Part shown: positions 53,459-63,714 of the stretch, in pieces
Position numbering within the stretch: the stretch's first letter is position 1
Layout: every line of letters starts with the position of its first letter
Assembly (NCBI RefSeq): GCF_009937975.1
Contig: NZ_AP018441.1
Span: forward strand, 806,001-870,000
Direction of reading: 5' to 3'
Source: Undibacterium sp. YM2
GTDB lineage: Bacteria; Pseudomonadota; Gammaproteobacteria; Burkholderiales; Burkholderiaceae_D
DNA: 64,000 nt
Notes under the pieces: model-generated
Told to the model about the DNA's origin: nothing
Seen by the model: the letters and a program-made list of their open reading frames with translations, nothing else
Database searches by the model: none
Position numbers and translations under genes: made by a program

Positions 53459-53965
53459 ATGACAATCAAGATTGGCGATACCCTGCCTGAAGGCAGCCTG
53501 GCAGAATTTATTGAAGTGGAATCAGAAGGATGTTCACTCGGCCCAAATACATTTAAGGTCGCAGACCTGACCAAAGGTAAAACCATTGCGATTTTTGGCC
53601 TGCCTGGCGCGTACACGCCAACTTGCTCAGCCAAGCATGTGCCTGGCTATGTTGCGCTGGCAGCAGATTTGAAAGCCAAGGGCGTTGATGAAATCTGGTG
53701 TATCTCCGTCAATGACGCATTCGTCATGGGCGCATGGGGCCGTGATCAAAAATCCACTGGCATCGTCCGCATGATGGCAGACGGCAATGCAGATTTCAGC
53801 AAAGCGCTGGGCCTGGATGCAGATTTCAGCAAATTTGGCATGGGCACACGTTCCCAGCGTTATTCTTTGCTGGCTGTTGACGGTGTCGTCAAACAACTGA
53901 ATATCGAAGAAGGCGGCAAGTTTGAAGTATCGAACGCAGAAACGCTGTTGGCACAATTGGGCTAA
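53459..53965 (+). CDS. Peroxiredoxin of the Prx5 type
   Basis: A 168-residue thiol peroxidase. The peroxidatic cysteine is Cys56 in GAYTPTCSAKHVPGY, the Prx5/AhpC-TSA signature, followed by SVNDAFVMGAWGRDQ. It reduces hydrogen peroxide and alkyl hydroperoxides in the cytoplasm, probably with glutathione or thioredoxin. There is no fused glutaredoxin domain. The ribosome site is GGGAG at the usual distance. Confidence 0.92.
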   Translation: MTIKIGDTLPEGSLAEFIEVESEGCSLGPNTFKVADLTKGKTIAIFGLPGAYTPTCSAKHVPGYVALAADLKAKGVDEIWCISVNDAFVMGAWGRDQKSTGIVRMMADGNADFSKALGLDADFSKFGMGTRSQRYSLLAVDGVVKQLNIEEGGKFEVSNAETLLAQLG

Positions 53966-53995
53966 TCAGGTTTTCTGATTTGCATCAAGAAAGGC

Positions 53996-54036
53996 GCTGA
54001 GTGCTCACTGACTGCACTGAGCGTCTTTTTTATTGC
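53996..54036 (+). terminator. Probable terminator of the peroxiredoxin gene
   Basis: Stem CGCTGAGTG / CACTGAGCG with one central mismatch and an 11-base loop, then TCTTTTTTATT. Confidence 0.65.
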
Positions 54037-54049
54037 ATGCATGGCTGCT

Positions 54050-54540
54050 TTAGTCTAATGATTTGCTCATGATATGCGACTGCACGCCATAACCCTGGGC
54101 AGCATAAAAATCCATGGCATTGCGGTTGAAGTCAAACACCTCCAGCCTGATTTCCACTGCCTCATGCTCGCGTGCCCAGTTCGTTGCGCCATCCATCAAT
54201 AATTTCCCTATCCCCCGTTTCTGATGATTACCAGATACTACGATCGTGCCTATGCGGCAAATACGGCGTCGGTACAAGAAGGGAATCGTGGTGTTTTCAT
54301 GCCAGCTCATGGTGATGAAGCCCAGAACCTGTTCAGCGTCGCAGGCCAGCAAGGCGCAACCGGCAGGATTTTCAAATGTGCCATGCCAGAATTGGCGGTC
54401 AAGTTCTCGATTTGGTTTTTGTACGAAAACCTTGGGGCAGCGGCGTGGTGCTGGGCATTGATCTGGTCGCTGAGCTCACACATGGCTTCGAGATCTGCGG
54501 CTGAGGCACGGCGAATTTGAATTGTTGTTTTTGTATTCAT
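54050..54540 (-). pseudogene. GNAT acetyltransferase, frameshifted
   Basis: Two minus-strand frames together make one GNAT protein. The first half starts at ATG 54540 (MNTKTTIQIRRASAADLEAM) and stays meaningful to about HHAAAPR. The second half, in another frame, continues VFVQKPNRELDRQFWHGTFE and then the acetyl-CoA region VVSGNHQKRGIGKLLMDGA to the stop at 54050. The shift lies at about 54420-54445. The intact protein would be about 163 residues. Either the gene is broken by a one-base indel or the sequence has an error there. It is convergent with the peroxiredoxin and divergent from lpxC. Confidence 0.8.
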
Positions 54541-54598
54541 TTTTAAGAAGAGTAGCGGGTAATTTCCGTGCGTCCGCATGGAAAATTGCCCGAAACGC

Positions 54599-54604
54599 TA
54601 TAAT
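54599..54604 (+). promoter_or_regulatory. -10 element directly before lpxC
   Basis: TATAAT ends seven bases before the A of the lpxC ATG at 54611, so transcription could start at the ATG itself (leaderless message). The -35 region is poor. Confidence 0.45.
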
Positions 54605-54610
54605 AGCGCG

Positions 54611-55546
54611 ATGTTAAAGCAAAGAACCATCAAACAAACAGTGAAAACAGTTGGCGTCGGCCTGCACTCCGGCACCAAGGTTGAACTCGTCATGCGCCCG
54701 GCACCTGTGGATACCGGCATTATTTTTACGCGCACAGACTTGATCCCACCCGTGGTATTACCCGCCCAGGCGCTGGCCGTGGGCGATACCCGCATGGCAT
54801 CGACCTTGTCGAATGAGCATGGCAAGGTATCAACGGTAGAGCATTTGTTGTCTGCCTGTGCAGGTCTGGGACTGGACAATCTGTACATTGATGTCAGTGC
54901 CGAAGAAATTCCCATCATGGATGGTTCTGCTTCATCTTTTGTCTATTTATTGCAGCAGGCGGGTATGCAGGAGCAGGATGCTGCCAAGAAATTTATCCGT
55001 GTATTAAAGCCGGTAGAAATTCGCGAAGGTACGGGCAAGTCCGAGAAATGGGCGAGGCTGGAGCCTTTCAATGGTTTCAAGCTGCATTTCTTTATAGAAT
55101 TCAATCATCCCGCAGTCGATGGCACGGTGCAAACCGCCGTGGTTGATTTTGCCAGCGCTACCTTTGTGCAGGATGTTGCCAGGGCACGGACTTTCGGTTT
55201 CATGCAGGATGTGGAAATGCTCAGGGGCATAGGTCTGGCCCGTGGTGGCTCCATGGAAAACGCGATAGTCATGGACGAATACCGTATCCTGAATTCAGAT
55301 GGCCTGCGTTTTGATGATGAATTTGTTCGCCACAAGATACTGGATGCGATTGGTGATTTATACCTGATCGGCCATCCCTTCCTCGCCAGCTATACTGCCC
55401 ACAAGTCTGGCCATGGCTTGAACAATCAGTTATTGCGCGCCTTGCTGGCCCAGCCAGATGCGTATGAAATTGTCAGTTTTGATGATCTTGATATGGCACC
55501 GCCGACGTATGCCACGCAAGTGGACAGGGAGTGGGCACTCGCTTAA
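54611..55546 (+). CDS. lpxC: LpxC, UDP-3-O-acyl-GlcNAc deacetylase
   Basis: A 311-residue zinc enzyme for the first committed step of lipid A synthesis. It has [20 protein letters not shown] and [12 protein letters not shown], with zinc ligands His in VEHLL and in HKILDAIGD; the general-acid His is in [11 protein letters not shown] chose ATG 54611 ([20 protein letters not shown]), the usual LpxC start. An upstream in-frame ATG at 54578 would add eleven unlikely residues. No ribosome site is visible before 54611. Confidence 0.96.
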   Translation: MLKQRTIKQTVKTVGVGLHSGTKVELVMRPAPVDTGIIFTRTDLIPPVVLPAQALAVGDTRMASTLSNEHGKVSTVEHLLSACAGLGLDNLYIDVSAEEIPIMDGSASSFVYLLQQAGMQEQDAAKKFIRVLKPVEIREGTGKSEKWARLEPFNGFKLHFFIEFNHPAVDGTVQTAVVDFASATFVQDVARARTFGFMQDVEMLRGIGLARGGSMENAIVMDEYRILNSDGLRFDDEFVRHKILDAIGDLYLIGHPFLASYTAHKSGHGLNNQLLRALLAQPDAYEIVSFDDLDMAPPTYATQVDREWALA

Positions 55547-55582
55547 AGCCCTGACTTTGAGCTCATGTGCGGCCTGCTGAAA

Positions 55583-56086
55583 TCAGCTTCCAGAGCGATG
55601 GCGCTGTATCAGGCGGCTCAGCGCTGCCCGCAAATCTGCATTTTGCGGTGTGTCTTCCAGAGCATGTTCCAACTGCCCAAGCGCCTGCAAGGCCTTGCCT
55701 GAAAATGCTATTTGCTTAACGGCAACAGGTTTCTCCACGACGCGCCTGACTTGTACTTTGATCCGGATTGCGTTAATCTGCCATCCCCGTTCTTGCAAAA
55801 ATGCTTGCAGTTTCGGGCATTGCTGTTTCAATTTGGTCGCCAGTGCGGCATTCGGCGCTGATAGCGTCAACTGTCCCTCCGTTACTTGCATGACCTCACA
55901 AGAGGCAAATATCGGCGGCAGTATCAGTCCACAGTCTTTTTGCAGCTTCAGATTGCGCTGCACTGTGGGCAGTAGTTGTGAGATTTTCTCGTTGCTGCGC
56001 AAAAAGTCAGCGGCTTCGCTGGCACCAGGCACTTTGCGACCGCGTTTAATGTTAATCGGATAGGTAGGGCGTGAGAATGTTGACAT
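55583..56086 (-). CDS. DUF721 / DciA-like protein
   Basis: About 167 residues. The DUF721 domain (about 25-110) includes LRSNEKISQLLPTVQRNLKL and GQLTLSAPNAALATKLKQQ. DciA proteins load the replicative helicase DnaB in bacteria that lack DnaC, and this family is often found between lpxC and secA. The start is ATG 56086 (or 56092, two codons upstream). It is encoded opposite to its neighbours and converges on lpxC with a gap of 36 bases. Confidence 0.82.
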   Translation of the reverse strand: MSTFSRPTYPINIKRGRKVPGASEAADFLRSNEKISQLLPTVQRNLKLQKDCGLILPPIFASCEVMQVTEGQLTLSAPNAALATKLKQQCPKLQAFLQERGWQINAIRIKVQVRRVVEKPVAVKQIAFSGKALQALGQLEHALEDTPQNADLRAALSRLIQRHRSGS

Positions 56087-56168
56087 GCGCAATACCTTAC
56101 CACAAACAGGGCAGGCCAGCTCTCACAAGGAGCACCAGGCCGCCTTTCGTTTTCAGAGGAGCATATTG

Positions 56169-57119
56169 ATGCAAATCATTTTGATGCACTCCCGCTTTAC
56201 CCAGGCAAAGTCAGTGACTTTGTCTTCCCGTCACGTCATCCTTGCTACTTTTGCATTCCTGTTGGTCATCACTTGTTGCGCTGCCCTGATGGCGGCCCTG
56301 ACCCTGAAGCTGGCCAGCGCTGACTTGCCAGTCTTGCGCGACCTGGTTCCGGTCGCTGCCGCAAGTGATGCTGGCAATAAAGACAAGTTCATGAAAGAAA
56401 ACCTCGCTGCGATGGCGGCCAAGCTCGGTGAAATGCAGGCGCAACTGATACGTCTCGATGCACTCGGTGAGCGGGTGCAGGGCCTGGCCGGTGTCAAGCC
56501 GGAAGAATTCAACTTCAAGGAATTGCCGGGCCGTGGCGGCCCCGAAGTTACTACCCAGCCCGCCAAGGAATTGAATATGGCAGAATTCCAGGCAGCACTG
56601 GCTGCGATGTCTGTGGATATCGAGCACAGATCAGATTATATGAATGTAGTTGAAACCAAGCTCATGGGTTTCAAGGTGCAATCCAAGCTACTGCCAACCA
56701 TACAACCCGTTAATGTTGCTTACAATGCATCTGGTTTTGGTTGGCGACTTGACCCATTTTCTGGCCGCAGTGCCTTTCATGAGGGCATAGATTTCTCTGG
56801 ACCTACCGGTACCCACATCGTTGCAGCAGCAGGCGGTGTCGTGGTTGCGGCAGAATATCATCCACAATTTGGCAATATGGTGGAAATTGATCATGGTGGC
56901 GAGATCATGACCCGTTATGCCCACTCTTCCAAAATCCACGTCAAGCTGGGTGACATCGTCAAACGTGGCCAGCATATTGCAGACATTGGTTCTACCGGCC
57001 GTTCCACAGGTGCACATTTGCACTTTGAAGTACATGTCAAAGGCGTGCCACAAAATCCCCACAAATTCTTGTCTGCCGGGGCTAATCAGGCCAATCTTTC
57101 TGCATTGAATCAAAAATAA
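56169..57119 (+). CDS. M23-family peptidase with membrane anchor
   Basis: About 316 residues: short cytoplasmic start, one membrane segment (VILATFAFLLVITCCAALMAAL), a coiled-coil region (about 75-170) and an M23 LytM domain (about 190-300). Zinc ligands look intact: HEGIDFSGPTG (His and Asp) and HLHFEVHV (HxH). It would cut peptidoglycan peptide bonds in the periplasm, or activate amidases as EnvC/NlpD-like proteins do. ATG 56169 has AGAGGAG nine bases upstream, so the longer frame from 56085 is rejected. Confidence 0.88.
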   Translation: MQIILMHSRFTQAKSVTLSSRHVILATFAFLLVITCCAALMAALTLKLASADLPVLRDLVPVAAASDAGNKDKFMKENLAAMAAKLGEMQAQLIRLDALGERVQGLAGVKPEEFNFKELPGRGGPEVTTQPAKELNMAEFQAALAAMSVDIEHRSDYMNVVETKLMGFKVQSKLLPTIQPVNVAYNASGFGWRLDPFSGRSAFHEGIDFSGPTGTHIVAAAGGVVVAAEYHPQFGNMVEIDHGGEIMTRYAHSSKIHVKLGDIVKRGQHIADIGSTGRSTGAHLHFEVHVKGVPQNPHKFLSAGANQANLSALNQK

Positions 57120-57263
57120 CTTGAGATTGCCGATTCAGCCTCCAACTGCCATTCCATGTCTGGGAATTGTTTGCCGGGTACGCGCCCAGTAATTGCCAAA
57201 TAATCCATTTTACTGCCCAACAGGCAGGGAAATTGCGCAATTACTGGTTAATTGAGTGTCACA

Positions 57264-57272
57264 TGGTAAAAT
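57264..57272 (+). promoter_or_regulatory. Extended -10 promoter, probably of secA
   Basis: TG-G-TAAAAT at 57264-57272 fits an extended -10; start near 57279, giving a leader of about 73 bases. No good -35. Confidence 0.45.
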
Positions 57273-57351
57273 CACAGGTTATCCTAATGTTGTTGTCAAA
57301 TTAAGCACTATTTCAACAATTTTTTTAAGAATTTAACTTTCCGTTCATAGC

Positions 57352-60111
57352 ATGTCATTCCTGACCAAGATATTCGGCAGCCGCAATCAGCGGCTTTTGA
57401 AGCAATACCAAAAGACGGTGCGTGAGATCAACGCATTGGAACCCAAGCTGGAAGCCTTGTCGGACGAGGCTTTGCAAGCCAAGACTGCCGAGTTCAAAGC
57501 ACGTGTTGCGAACGGAGAGTCACTCGATGCCATACTCGTCGAAGCTTTTGCTGTCTGCCGTGAGGCTAGCAAGCGCGTCCTGAAAATGCGTCATTTTGAC
57601 GTACAGATGATAGGCGGCATGGTTTTGCATTACGGCAAAATCGCTGAAATGGGCACGGGCGAGGGTAAAACCCTGATGGCGACCCTGCCAATCTACCTGA
57701 ATGCCTTGTCTGGCAAGGGCGTGCACGTTGTTACCGTCAATGATTATCTGGCGCAGCGCGATGCCGAATGGATGGGGCGCCTGTATGGCTGGCTGGGACT
57801 GACTACCGGTATCAACCTGTCGCAGCTTGATCACGATGCCAAGCAGGCAGCCTATGCTTCTGACATTACCTATGGCACGAATAATGAATACGGTTTCGAT
57901 TACCTGCGCGACAACATGGTCTATGAAGCCAAGGACCGTGTACAGCGCAGCCTGAATTTTGCCGTTGTCGATGAAGTCGATTCGATTCTTATCGATGAAG
58001 CCCGTACACCATTGATCATTTCCGGCCAGGCTGAAAATCATACCGAGCTGTACTACAAGATCAATGAAGTACCCAAGCTGCTGACCCTGCAAATCGGTGA
58101 AGAAACACCTGATGGCAAGGGCAAGATAGAAGTGCCAGGTGACTACACCAAGGACGAGAAAGCTCATCAGGTCTTGCTGACTGAAGCTGGTCATGACAAG
58201 GTGGAACGCATACTCACGCAAATGGGTTTGCTGCCTGAAGGTGCATCTGTGTATGATGCCGCCAATATTACCCTGATCCATCATTTGTACGCCGCCCTGC
58301 GTGCACATGCCCTGTATTTCAAGGATCAGCACTATGTAGTGCAGAACGATGAAATCGTCATCGTTGATGAATTCACCGGCCGTATGATGACTGGCCGTCG
58401 CTGGTCTGATGGCTTGCACCAGGCGGTTGAAGCCAAAGAAGGTGTACGCATCCAGAACGAGAACCAGACCCTGGCATCGATCACTTTCCAGAACTACTTC
58501 CGTATGTACACCAAACTGTCAGGCATGACGGGTACGGCTGATACAGAGGCTTATGAATTCCAGGAAATCTACGGTCTCGAAACCGTGGTTATTCCACCTA
58601 ACCGTCCTTCGCAACGCAAGGACAGGCAAGACCAGGTCTATAAGTCTGCGCAAGAAAAATACAATGCCATGCTCATCGACATCAAGGATTGTTATGAGCG
58701 TGGTCAGCCAGTACTGGTAGGTACGACTTCGATTGAAAATTCTGAACTCTTGTCCGGCATACTGGACAAGGCAGGTTTGCCACACAATGTACTGAACGCC
58801 AAGCAGCATGCGCGTGAAGCGGAAATCATTGCCCAGGCCGGTCGTCCAAAAGCCATCACCATCGCTACCAATATGGCGGGTCGTGGTACGGATATCGTAC
58901 TCGGTGGTAACGTCGCCAAGCAGGTGCAAATGATAGAAGCGAATGCAGCTTTGTCTGATGCAGACAAAGAGACGCAATCGCAAAAGCTGCGTGACGAATG
59001 GCAGTCTCTGCATGAGACAGTGGTCAATGCTGGTGGCTTGCACATCGTTGGCACTGAACGCCATGAATCCCGTCGCGTGGATAATCAATTGCGTGGCCGT
59101 TCTGGCCGTCAGGGCGATCCGGGTTCTTCCCGTTTTTACCTGTCACTCGACGATACGCTGTTGCGTATTTTTGCCGGTGACCGCGTCCGTGCCATCATGG
59201 ACAGGCTCAAAATGCCTGAAGGTGAACCTATCGAAGCAGGTATCGTTTCCCGCTCCATAGAATCGGCACAGCGCAAGGTAGAAGCACGTAACTTTGATAT
59301 CCGCAAGCAATTGCTGGAGTACGATGACGTCGCCAATGACCAGCGTAAAGTGATTTACCAGCAACGTAATGAATTGCTGGAAGCGCAGGACATGGCAGAA
59401 CTGATTTCTTCACTGCGTCATGGCATGTTTGAAGACATCGTACGTGAATATGTACCGGCAGAATCAGTCGAAGAACAGTGGAATATCCCGGGCCTCGAAG
59501 CAGTCTTGCGTGATGAATGGGCGCTTGATTTGCCGCTGTCGCAAATGCTCAAGGATGATGCCAATATCACCGATGAAGATATTCTGGAACGTGTGCAAAA
59601 AGCGGCCAATGATGTTTATGAAGCCAAGATATCCATCGTCGGCAAAGAATCTTTTGCCGGTTTCGAGCGCAATGTCATGCTGCAAAGCATAGATACACAC
59701 TGGCGTGAACATCTGGCGGCACTCGATCATTTGCGCCAGGGTATCCATCTGCGCGGTTACGCACAGAAAAATCCTAAACAGGAATACAAGCGCGAAGCGT
59801 TTGAACTGTTTGGCCAGATGCTCGAAGCGATCAAGAACGAAGTGGTCAGGACCGTGGTCACTGTGCGTATACAATCCCGTGAAGAGATTGATGCAGCAGA
59901 AGAACGACTTGCACAGTCGCAGATTGAAAACGTTCATTACCAGCACGCCGATTTTGATGCAGATGCAACGCCTGAAGAAATGCTGGCTCCTGCCGCCGAC
60001 TTTGGCACTGACCAGCCAGAAATCAATTACGCCCTGAAGGTAGGTCGCAATGACCCTTGCCCTTGCGGCAGCGGCAAAAAGTTCAAGCAATGCCACGGCA
60101 AACTTGCCTGA
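57352..60111 (+). CDS. secA: SecA, preprotein translocase ATPase
   Basis: A 919-residue motor that pushes unfolded proteins through SecYEG. ATP-binding motif [15 protein letters not shown], Walker [29 protein letters not shown] of the second nucleotide-binding fold, and the zinc-binding tail [14 protein letters not shown] that binds SecB. Full length. No strong ribosome site precedes ATG 57352. The upstream spacer (57120-57351) carries a promoter-like site; a strong terminator follows the gene. Confidence 0.97.
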   Translation: MSFLTKIFGSRNQRLLKQYQKTVREINALEPKLEALSDEALQAKTAEFKARVANGESLDAILVEAFAVCREASKRVLKMRHFDVQMIGGMVLHYGKIAEMGTGEGKTLMATLPIYLNALSGKGVHVVTVNDYLAQRDAEWMGRLYGWLGLTTGINLSQLDHDAKQAAYASDITYGTNNEYGFDYLRDNMVYEAKDRVQRSLNFAVVDEVDSILIDEARTPLIISGQAENHTELYYKINEVPKLLTLQIGEETPDGKGKIEVPGDYTKDEKAHQVLLTEAGHDKVERILTQMGLLPEGASVYDAANITLIHHLYAALRAHALYFKDQHYVVQNDEIVIVDEFTGRMMTGRRWSDGLHQAVEAKEGVRIQNENQTLASITFQNYFRMYTKLSGMTGTADTEAYEFQEIYGLETVVIPPNRPSQRKDRQDQVYKSAQEKYNAMLIDIKDCYERGQPVLVGTTSIENSELLSGILDKAGLPHNVLNAKQHAREAEIIAQAGRPKAITIATNMAGRGTDIVLGGNVAKQVQMIEANAALSDADKETQSQKLRDEWQSLHETVVNAGGLHIVGTERHESRRVDNQLRGRSGRQGDPGSSRFYLSLDDTLLRIFAGDRVRAIMDRLKMPEGEPIEAGIVSRSIESAQRKVEARNFDIRKQLLEYDDVANDQRKVIYQQRNELLEAQDMAELISSLRHGMFEDIVREYVPAESVEEQWNIPGLEAVLRDEWALDLPLSQMLKDDANITDEDILERVQKAANDVYEAKISIVGKESFAGFERNVMLQSIDTHWREHLAALDHLRQGIHLRGYAQKNPKQEYKREAFELFGQMLEAIKNEVVRTVVTVRIQSREEIDAAEERLAQSQIENVHYQHADFDADATPEEMLAPAADFGTDQPEINYALKVGRNDPCPCGSGKKFKQCHGKLA

Positions 60112-60131
60112 TCATTGAGTAGTACAAAAAC

Positions 60132-60162
60132 AAAAGGCGACCATTGGTCGCCTTTTGTTTTT
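60132..60162 (+). terminator. Terminator of secA
   Basis: An 11-bp stem AAAAGGCGACC / GGTCGCCTTTT with a 3-base loop, then GTTTTTT. Confidence 0.93.
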
Positions 60163-60308
60163 TCGTCGTCCAGTGTCAATTTAGCGAATCCTGATGCGCT
60201 CACTTGACGCAAGCAAATCCCGGAGTTAAAGTGAACGAGCGTGCTTATTTGAGCATTCGTTCTATATTCTGGAGTCGCAAGCTGTGATGACCAGACCTGA
60301 GGGGGCGT

Positions 60309-61490
60309 ATGGACTTGAACTTTAACGATGCAGAGCTGGGTTTCCGTCAACTGGTCCGTCATTTTCTGCAAACTTCATTACCTCAGGCCATCAGCCATAA
60401 AGTGCATCATGGCATAGCACTGGAAAAAAGCGATTACCAGCAATGGCAAAAGATACTGCATGCCCAGGGCTGGGGTGCCTCCTCCTGGCCTGCTGCGCAT
60501 GGCGGCACTGGCTGGTCTGCTGTGCAGCGATATATATTCGAAGAAGAATGCGCCGCTGCCGGGGCACCACGGCTGCCACCTTTTGGCATCAAGATGGTGG
60601 CACCCGTCATCATGGAATTTGGCTCGCCTGAACAGCAGCAGAGATTTTTGCCTAACATACTGACTGCCGATGAATGGTGGTGCCAGGGGTATTCGGAGCC
60701 GGGCTCCGGCTCTGACCTCGCTTCCGTCAAGACCACGGCTGAACGCAGGCGTGACAGCGAAGGCGAATACTATGTAGTCAATGGTCAAAAGACTTGGACT
60801 ACGCTGGCACATTATGCCGACTGGATATTTTGCCTGGTCCGTACAGACCGCGAAGCCAAGGCCCAGCGCGGTATTTCATTTTTACTCATCTACATGAAAT
60901 CCCCTGGCGTCACTGTCAGGCCCATCATCACCATGGACGGTGCACATGAAGTCAATGAAGTCTGGTTTGATGATGTCAAAGTACCGGTTGCTAATCTGGT
61001 CGGTGAAGAAAACAAGGGCTGGACTTATGCCAAGTTTTTGCTGGGGCATGAGCGCACCAATATCGCGGGTATAGGCATAGCCAAGCGTGAGCTGGCCAGA
61101 TTGAAAAGAGTAGCCGCACGCGAATTCAAGAACGGCAAACCGCTTATGGAGGATGCTGCTTTTGCCATGCGTCTGGCACAGGTAGAGATAGACTTGATGG
61201 CGCTGGAAATGACGAATCTGCGCGTCTTGTCAGCAGAAGAGCAAAGCCATGCGCCGGGGCCGGAAGCATCGATACTGAAGATCAAGGGTACGGAAATACA
61301 ACAGGCCATCACTGAATTGCTGGTGCAGGCCGTAGGAGAGCAGGCTTTGCCCCTGCGTGATCGCCAGGATACCAGTGAGCTGGCCAGCCCGCTTGCCATT
61401 AATTACCTGAATATGCGCAAGCTATCCATCTATGGTGGCTCAAATGAAATACAAAAAAATATCATTGCTCAAATGATCATGGGGCTGTAA
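60309..61490 (+). CDS. Acyl-CoA dehydrogenase
   Basis: A 393-residue flavoenzyme of the acyl-CoA dehydrogenase family. Motifs: GYSEPGSGSDLASVKTTAER (FAD and substrate loop), NGQKTWTTLAHYADW and LSIYGGSNEIQKNIIAQMI near the end. The usual catalytic Glu of medium-chain enzymes is not obvious to me, as in several long- or branched-chain and steroid-type members. Substrate unknown. It stands alone after the secA terminator. Confidence 0.9.
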   Translation: MDLNFNDAELGFRQLVRHFLQTSLPQAISHKVHHGIALEKSDYQQWQKILHAQGWGASSWPAAHGGTGWSAVQRYIFEEECAAAGAPRLPPFGIKMVAPVIMEFGSPEQQQRFLPNILTADEWWCQGYSEPGSGSDLASVKTTAERRRDSEGEYYVVNGQKTWTTLAHYADWIFCLVRTDREAKAQRGISFLLIYMKSPGVTVRPIITMDGAHEVNEVWFDDVKVPVANLVGEENKGWTYAKFLLGHERTNIAGIGIAKRELARLKRVAAREFKNGKPLMEDAAFAMRLAQVEIDLMALEMTNLRVLSAEEQSHAPGPEASILKIKGTEIQQAITELLVQAVGEQALPLRDRQDTSELASPLAINYLNMRKLSIYGGSNEIQKNIIAQMIMGL

Positions 61491-61592
61491 GGGCTACGCC
61501 CGTCCTGCGTGAAATTTCCTCAGCGCAAACATGCTTCGCAGTGCAACAAAATGCCCTACAATGTCGGCTTGATTTCAACGCAAGGAAAAACC

Positions 61593-62831
61593 ATGGCCGT
61601 AAATTCCCCCATCCCTGTGGCTGCAGATTTGAAACCGGTAGCTGGCATACGCCTGGGTTATGCCGAGGCTGGCATACGCAAGCCCAATCGCAAAGACGTA
61701 CTGGTCATGGAACTGGCCCCTACGGCGACCGTCTCCGGGGTATTTACGATCAACCGCTTTTGCGCGGCTCCCGTGCAGGTCTGCAAGGCCCATCTGGAAG
61801 GCCTGCACATGGCATCCAGCCCTATTCGTGCGCTGGTGGTGAATACTGGTAATGCCAATGCTGGCACCGGCGATGCTGGTCTGGCGGCAGCAAATGCGAC
61901 TTGTACTGCCCTGGCAGAATTGCTGGGTTGCGAAGCTTCTCAAATCCTGCCATTTTCTACTGGCGTGATCCTGGAGCAATTGCCGGTCGACAGGCTGGTC
62001 GCCGGTTTACCTGCAGCCATAGCGAACCTGACAGCGGATAACTGGTTCAATGCCGCTACCGCCATCATGACTACCGATACCCAGCCCAAGGCGGCATCGG
62101 CGACGGTGGAAATCAACGGTAAAACCGTGACCATGACAGGCATCAGCAAAGGTGCGGGCATGATCAAGCCAAATATGGCGACCATGCTGGGTTATCTGGC
62201 GATAGATGCCAAGGTTGCGCAAAATGTGCTGGATCACATGGTCAAGCAGGCGGCTGACAAGTCTTTCAATTGCATCACCATCGATGGTGATACTTCCACT
62301 AATGACTCCTTCATGCTCATCGCCACTGGCGCGGGTGAAGTTGAAGTCAATGATGTCGAGACACCAGAATATGTAGCACTGGCAGAAGCCGTGACTGCGT
62401 TGTCGCAAAAACTCGCCCACATGATTATCCGTGATGGCGAAGGCGCGACCAAGTTCATGACGATTGCAGTGGAAGAAGGCCGTGATGTAGAAGAATGCCG
62501 CAAGATCGCCTACTCGATCGCCCATTCCCCTCTGGTGAAAACCGCTTTCTTTGCCTCTGATCCTAACCTGGGTCGCATCCTGGCAGCCATCGGCTATGCC
62601 GGTGTGAATGACCTGGATGTAGGCAAACTGAACCTCTACCTGGATGATGTCTGGGTCGCCAAGAATGGTGGCCGCAATCCTGACTACCGCGAAGAAGACG
62701 GTCAGCGCATCATGAAACAGAGCGAAATCACCATACGCGTCAAACTGGCACGTGGCGATGCAGCTGCGACAGTCTGGACTTGCGACCTATCGCATGACTA
62801 TGTCTCCATCAACGCCGACTACCGCTCCTGA
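61593..62831 (+). CDS. argJ: ArgJ, ornithine acetyltransferase / N-acetylglutamate synthase
   Basis: About 412 residues of the self-cleaving ArgJ family, which recycles the acetyl group from N-acetylornithine to glutamate in arginine synthesis. The cleavage site is [14 protein letters not shown], with the nucleophile Thr at about residue 197; [16 protein letters not shown] and [19 protein letters not shown] are further family marks. ATG 61593 follows AAGGAAAAACC. The upstream frame from 61509 has no ribosome site. Confidence 0.95.
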   Translation: MAVNSPIPVAADLKPVAGIRLGYAEAGIRKPNRKDVLVMELAPTATVSGVFTINRFCAAPVQVCKAHLEGLHMASSPIRALVVNTGNANAGTGDAGLAAANATCTALAELLGCEASQILPFSTGVILEQLPVDRLVAGLPAAIANLTADNWFNAATAIMTTDTQPKAASATVEINGKTVTMTGISKGAGMIKPNMATMLGYLAIDAKVAQNVLDHMVKQAADKSFNCITIDGDTSTNDSFMLIATGAGEVEVNDVETPEYVALAEAVTALSQKLAHMIIRDGEGATKFMTIAVEEGRDVEECRKIAYSIAHSPLVKTAFFASDPNLGRILAAIGYAGVNDLDVGKLNLYLDDVWVAKNGGRNPDYREEDGQRIMKQSEITIRVKLARGDAAATVWTCDLSHDYVSINADYRS

Positions 62832-62843
62832 TCTGGACAGACA

Positions 62844-63713
62844 ATGACGCAGCTTGATCAATTTCTCTTGCGTGCCGAGCATTTGCTGAGCAGGCTGGAA
62901 AACATATTGCCCGCCAGTACGCCCGCACCTGACTGGAATCTGGGCTTTGCCTACCGCTGGCGCAAACGAGGCGGTCAGGGTTATTTACAAGTCGTGCGTC
63001 ATGCCTCGACCATAGCGCTGGATGACTTGCGTAATGTCGCCGCACAAAAAGCCCAGATAGAGCAAAACACCAGGCAATTTGTTCATGGTAAACCAGCCAA
63101 TAATGTCTTGCTGACCGGTGCCCGTGGTACAGGTAAATCATCGCTGATCAAGGCTTGCCTGAACCAGTTTTCTGGCCAGGGTTTGCGTCTCATCGAAGTT
63201 GATAAAGCTGACCTGGCTGACTTGCCGGATATCGTCGATCTGATCGCCGAGCGCCCAGAGCGTTTCATCGTTTTTTGTGATGACCTGTCCTTTGAAGAAG
63301 GCGAGGCTGGTTACAAGGCCTTGAAGGTGGCACTGGATGGCAGTATTTCTGCCCAGTCCGATAATGTGTTGATCTATGCGACTTCAAACCGCCGCCATCT
63401 CTTGCCTGAGAAAATGTCAGACAATGCCAGCTATAAATATAGCGATGATGGTGACCTGCATCCGGGTGAAACGGTAGAAGAAAAAATCTCCTTGTCTGAG
63501 CGCTTTGGCCTATGGGTTTCTTTCTATCCTTTCAAGCAGGATGATTACCTCGATATCGTCGCTTACTGGCTGGGGAGTATGGGTTGTACTGCTGCACAGG
63601 TAGAAGAAGCACGTGGTGATGCCTTGCGCTGGGCTTTGCAACGCGGTTCGCGCTCTGGCCGCGTGGCCTGGCAATTTGCACGGGACTACGCAGGCAAGCT
63701 GGCGGAGTCTTGA
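62844..63713 (+). CDS. DUF815-type AAA ATPase
   Basis: A 289-residue P-loop ATPase. Walker A LLTGARGTGKSSLIKA, Walker B-like FIVFCDDLSFEEGEAG, then YATSNRRHLLPEKM, which together mark the DUF815 family. The biochemical role is unknown. It often lies beside argJ and a Nudix gene in betaproteobacteria. The gap to argJ is 12 bases and to mutT one base, so an operon is likely. Confidence 0.88.
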   Translation: MTQLDQFLLRAEHLLSRLENILPASTPAPDWNLGFAYRWRKRGGQGYLQVVRHASTIALDDLRNVAAQKAQIEQNTRQFVHGKPANNVLLTGARGTGKSSLIKACLNQFSGQGLRLIEVDKADLADLPDIVDLIAERPERFIVFCDDLSFEEGEAGYKALKVALDGSISAQSDNVLIYATSNRRHLLPEKMSDNASYKYSDDGDLHPGETVEEKISLSERFGLWVSFYPFKQDDYLDIVAYWLGSMGCTAAQVEEARGDALRWALQRGSRSGRVAWQFARDYAGKLAES

Positions 63714-63714
63714 A

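Noticed and set aside
53101..53462. Short ORFs inside repeat copy B
   Set aside because: They follow the repeat arms, have no ribosome sites and no plausible product.
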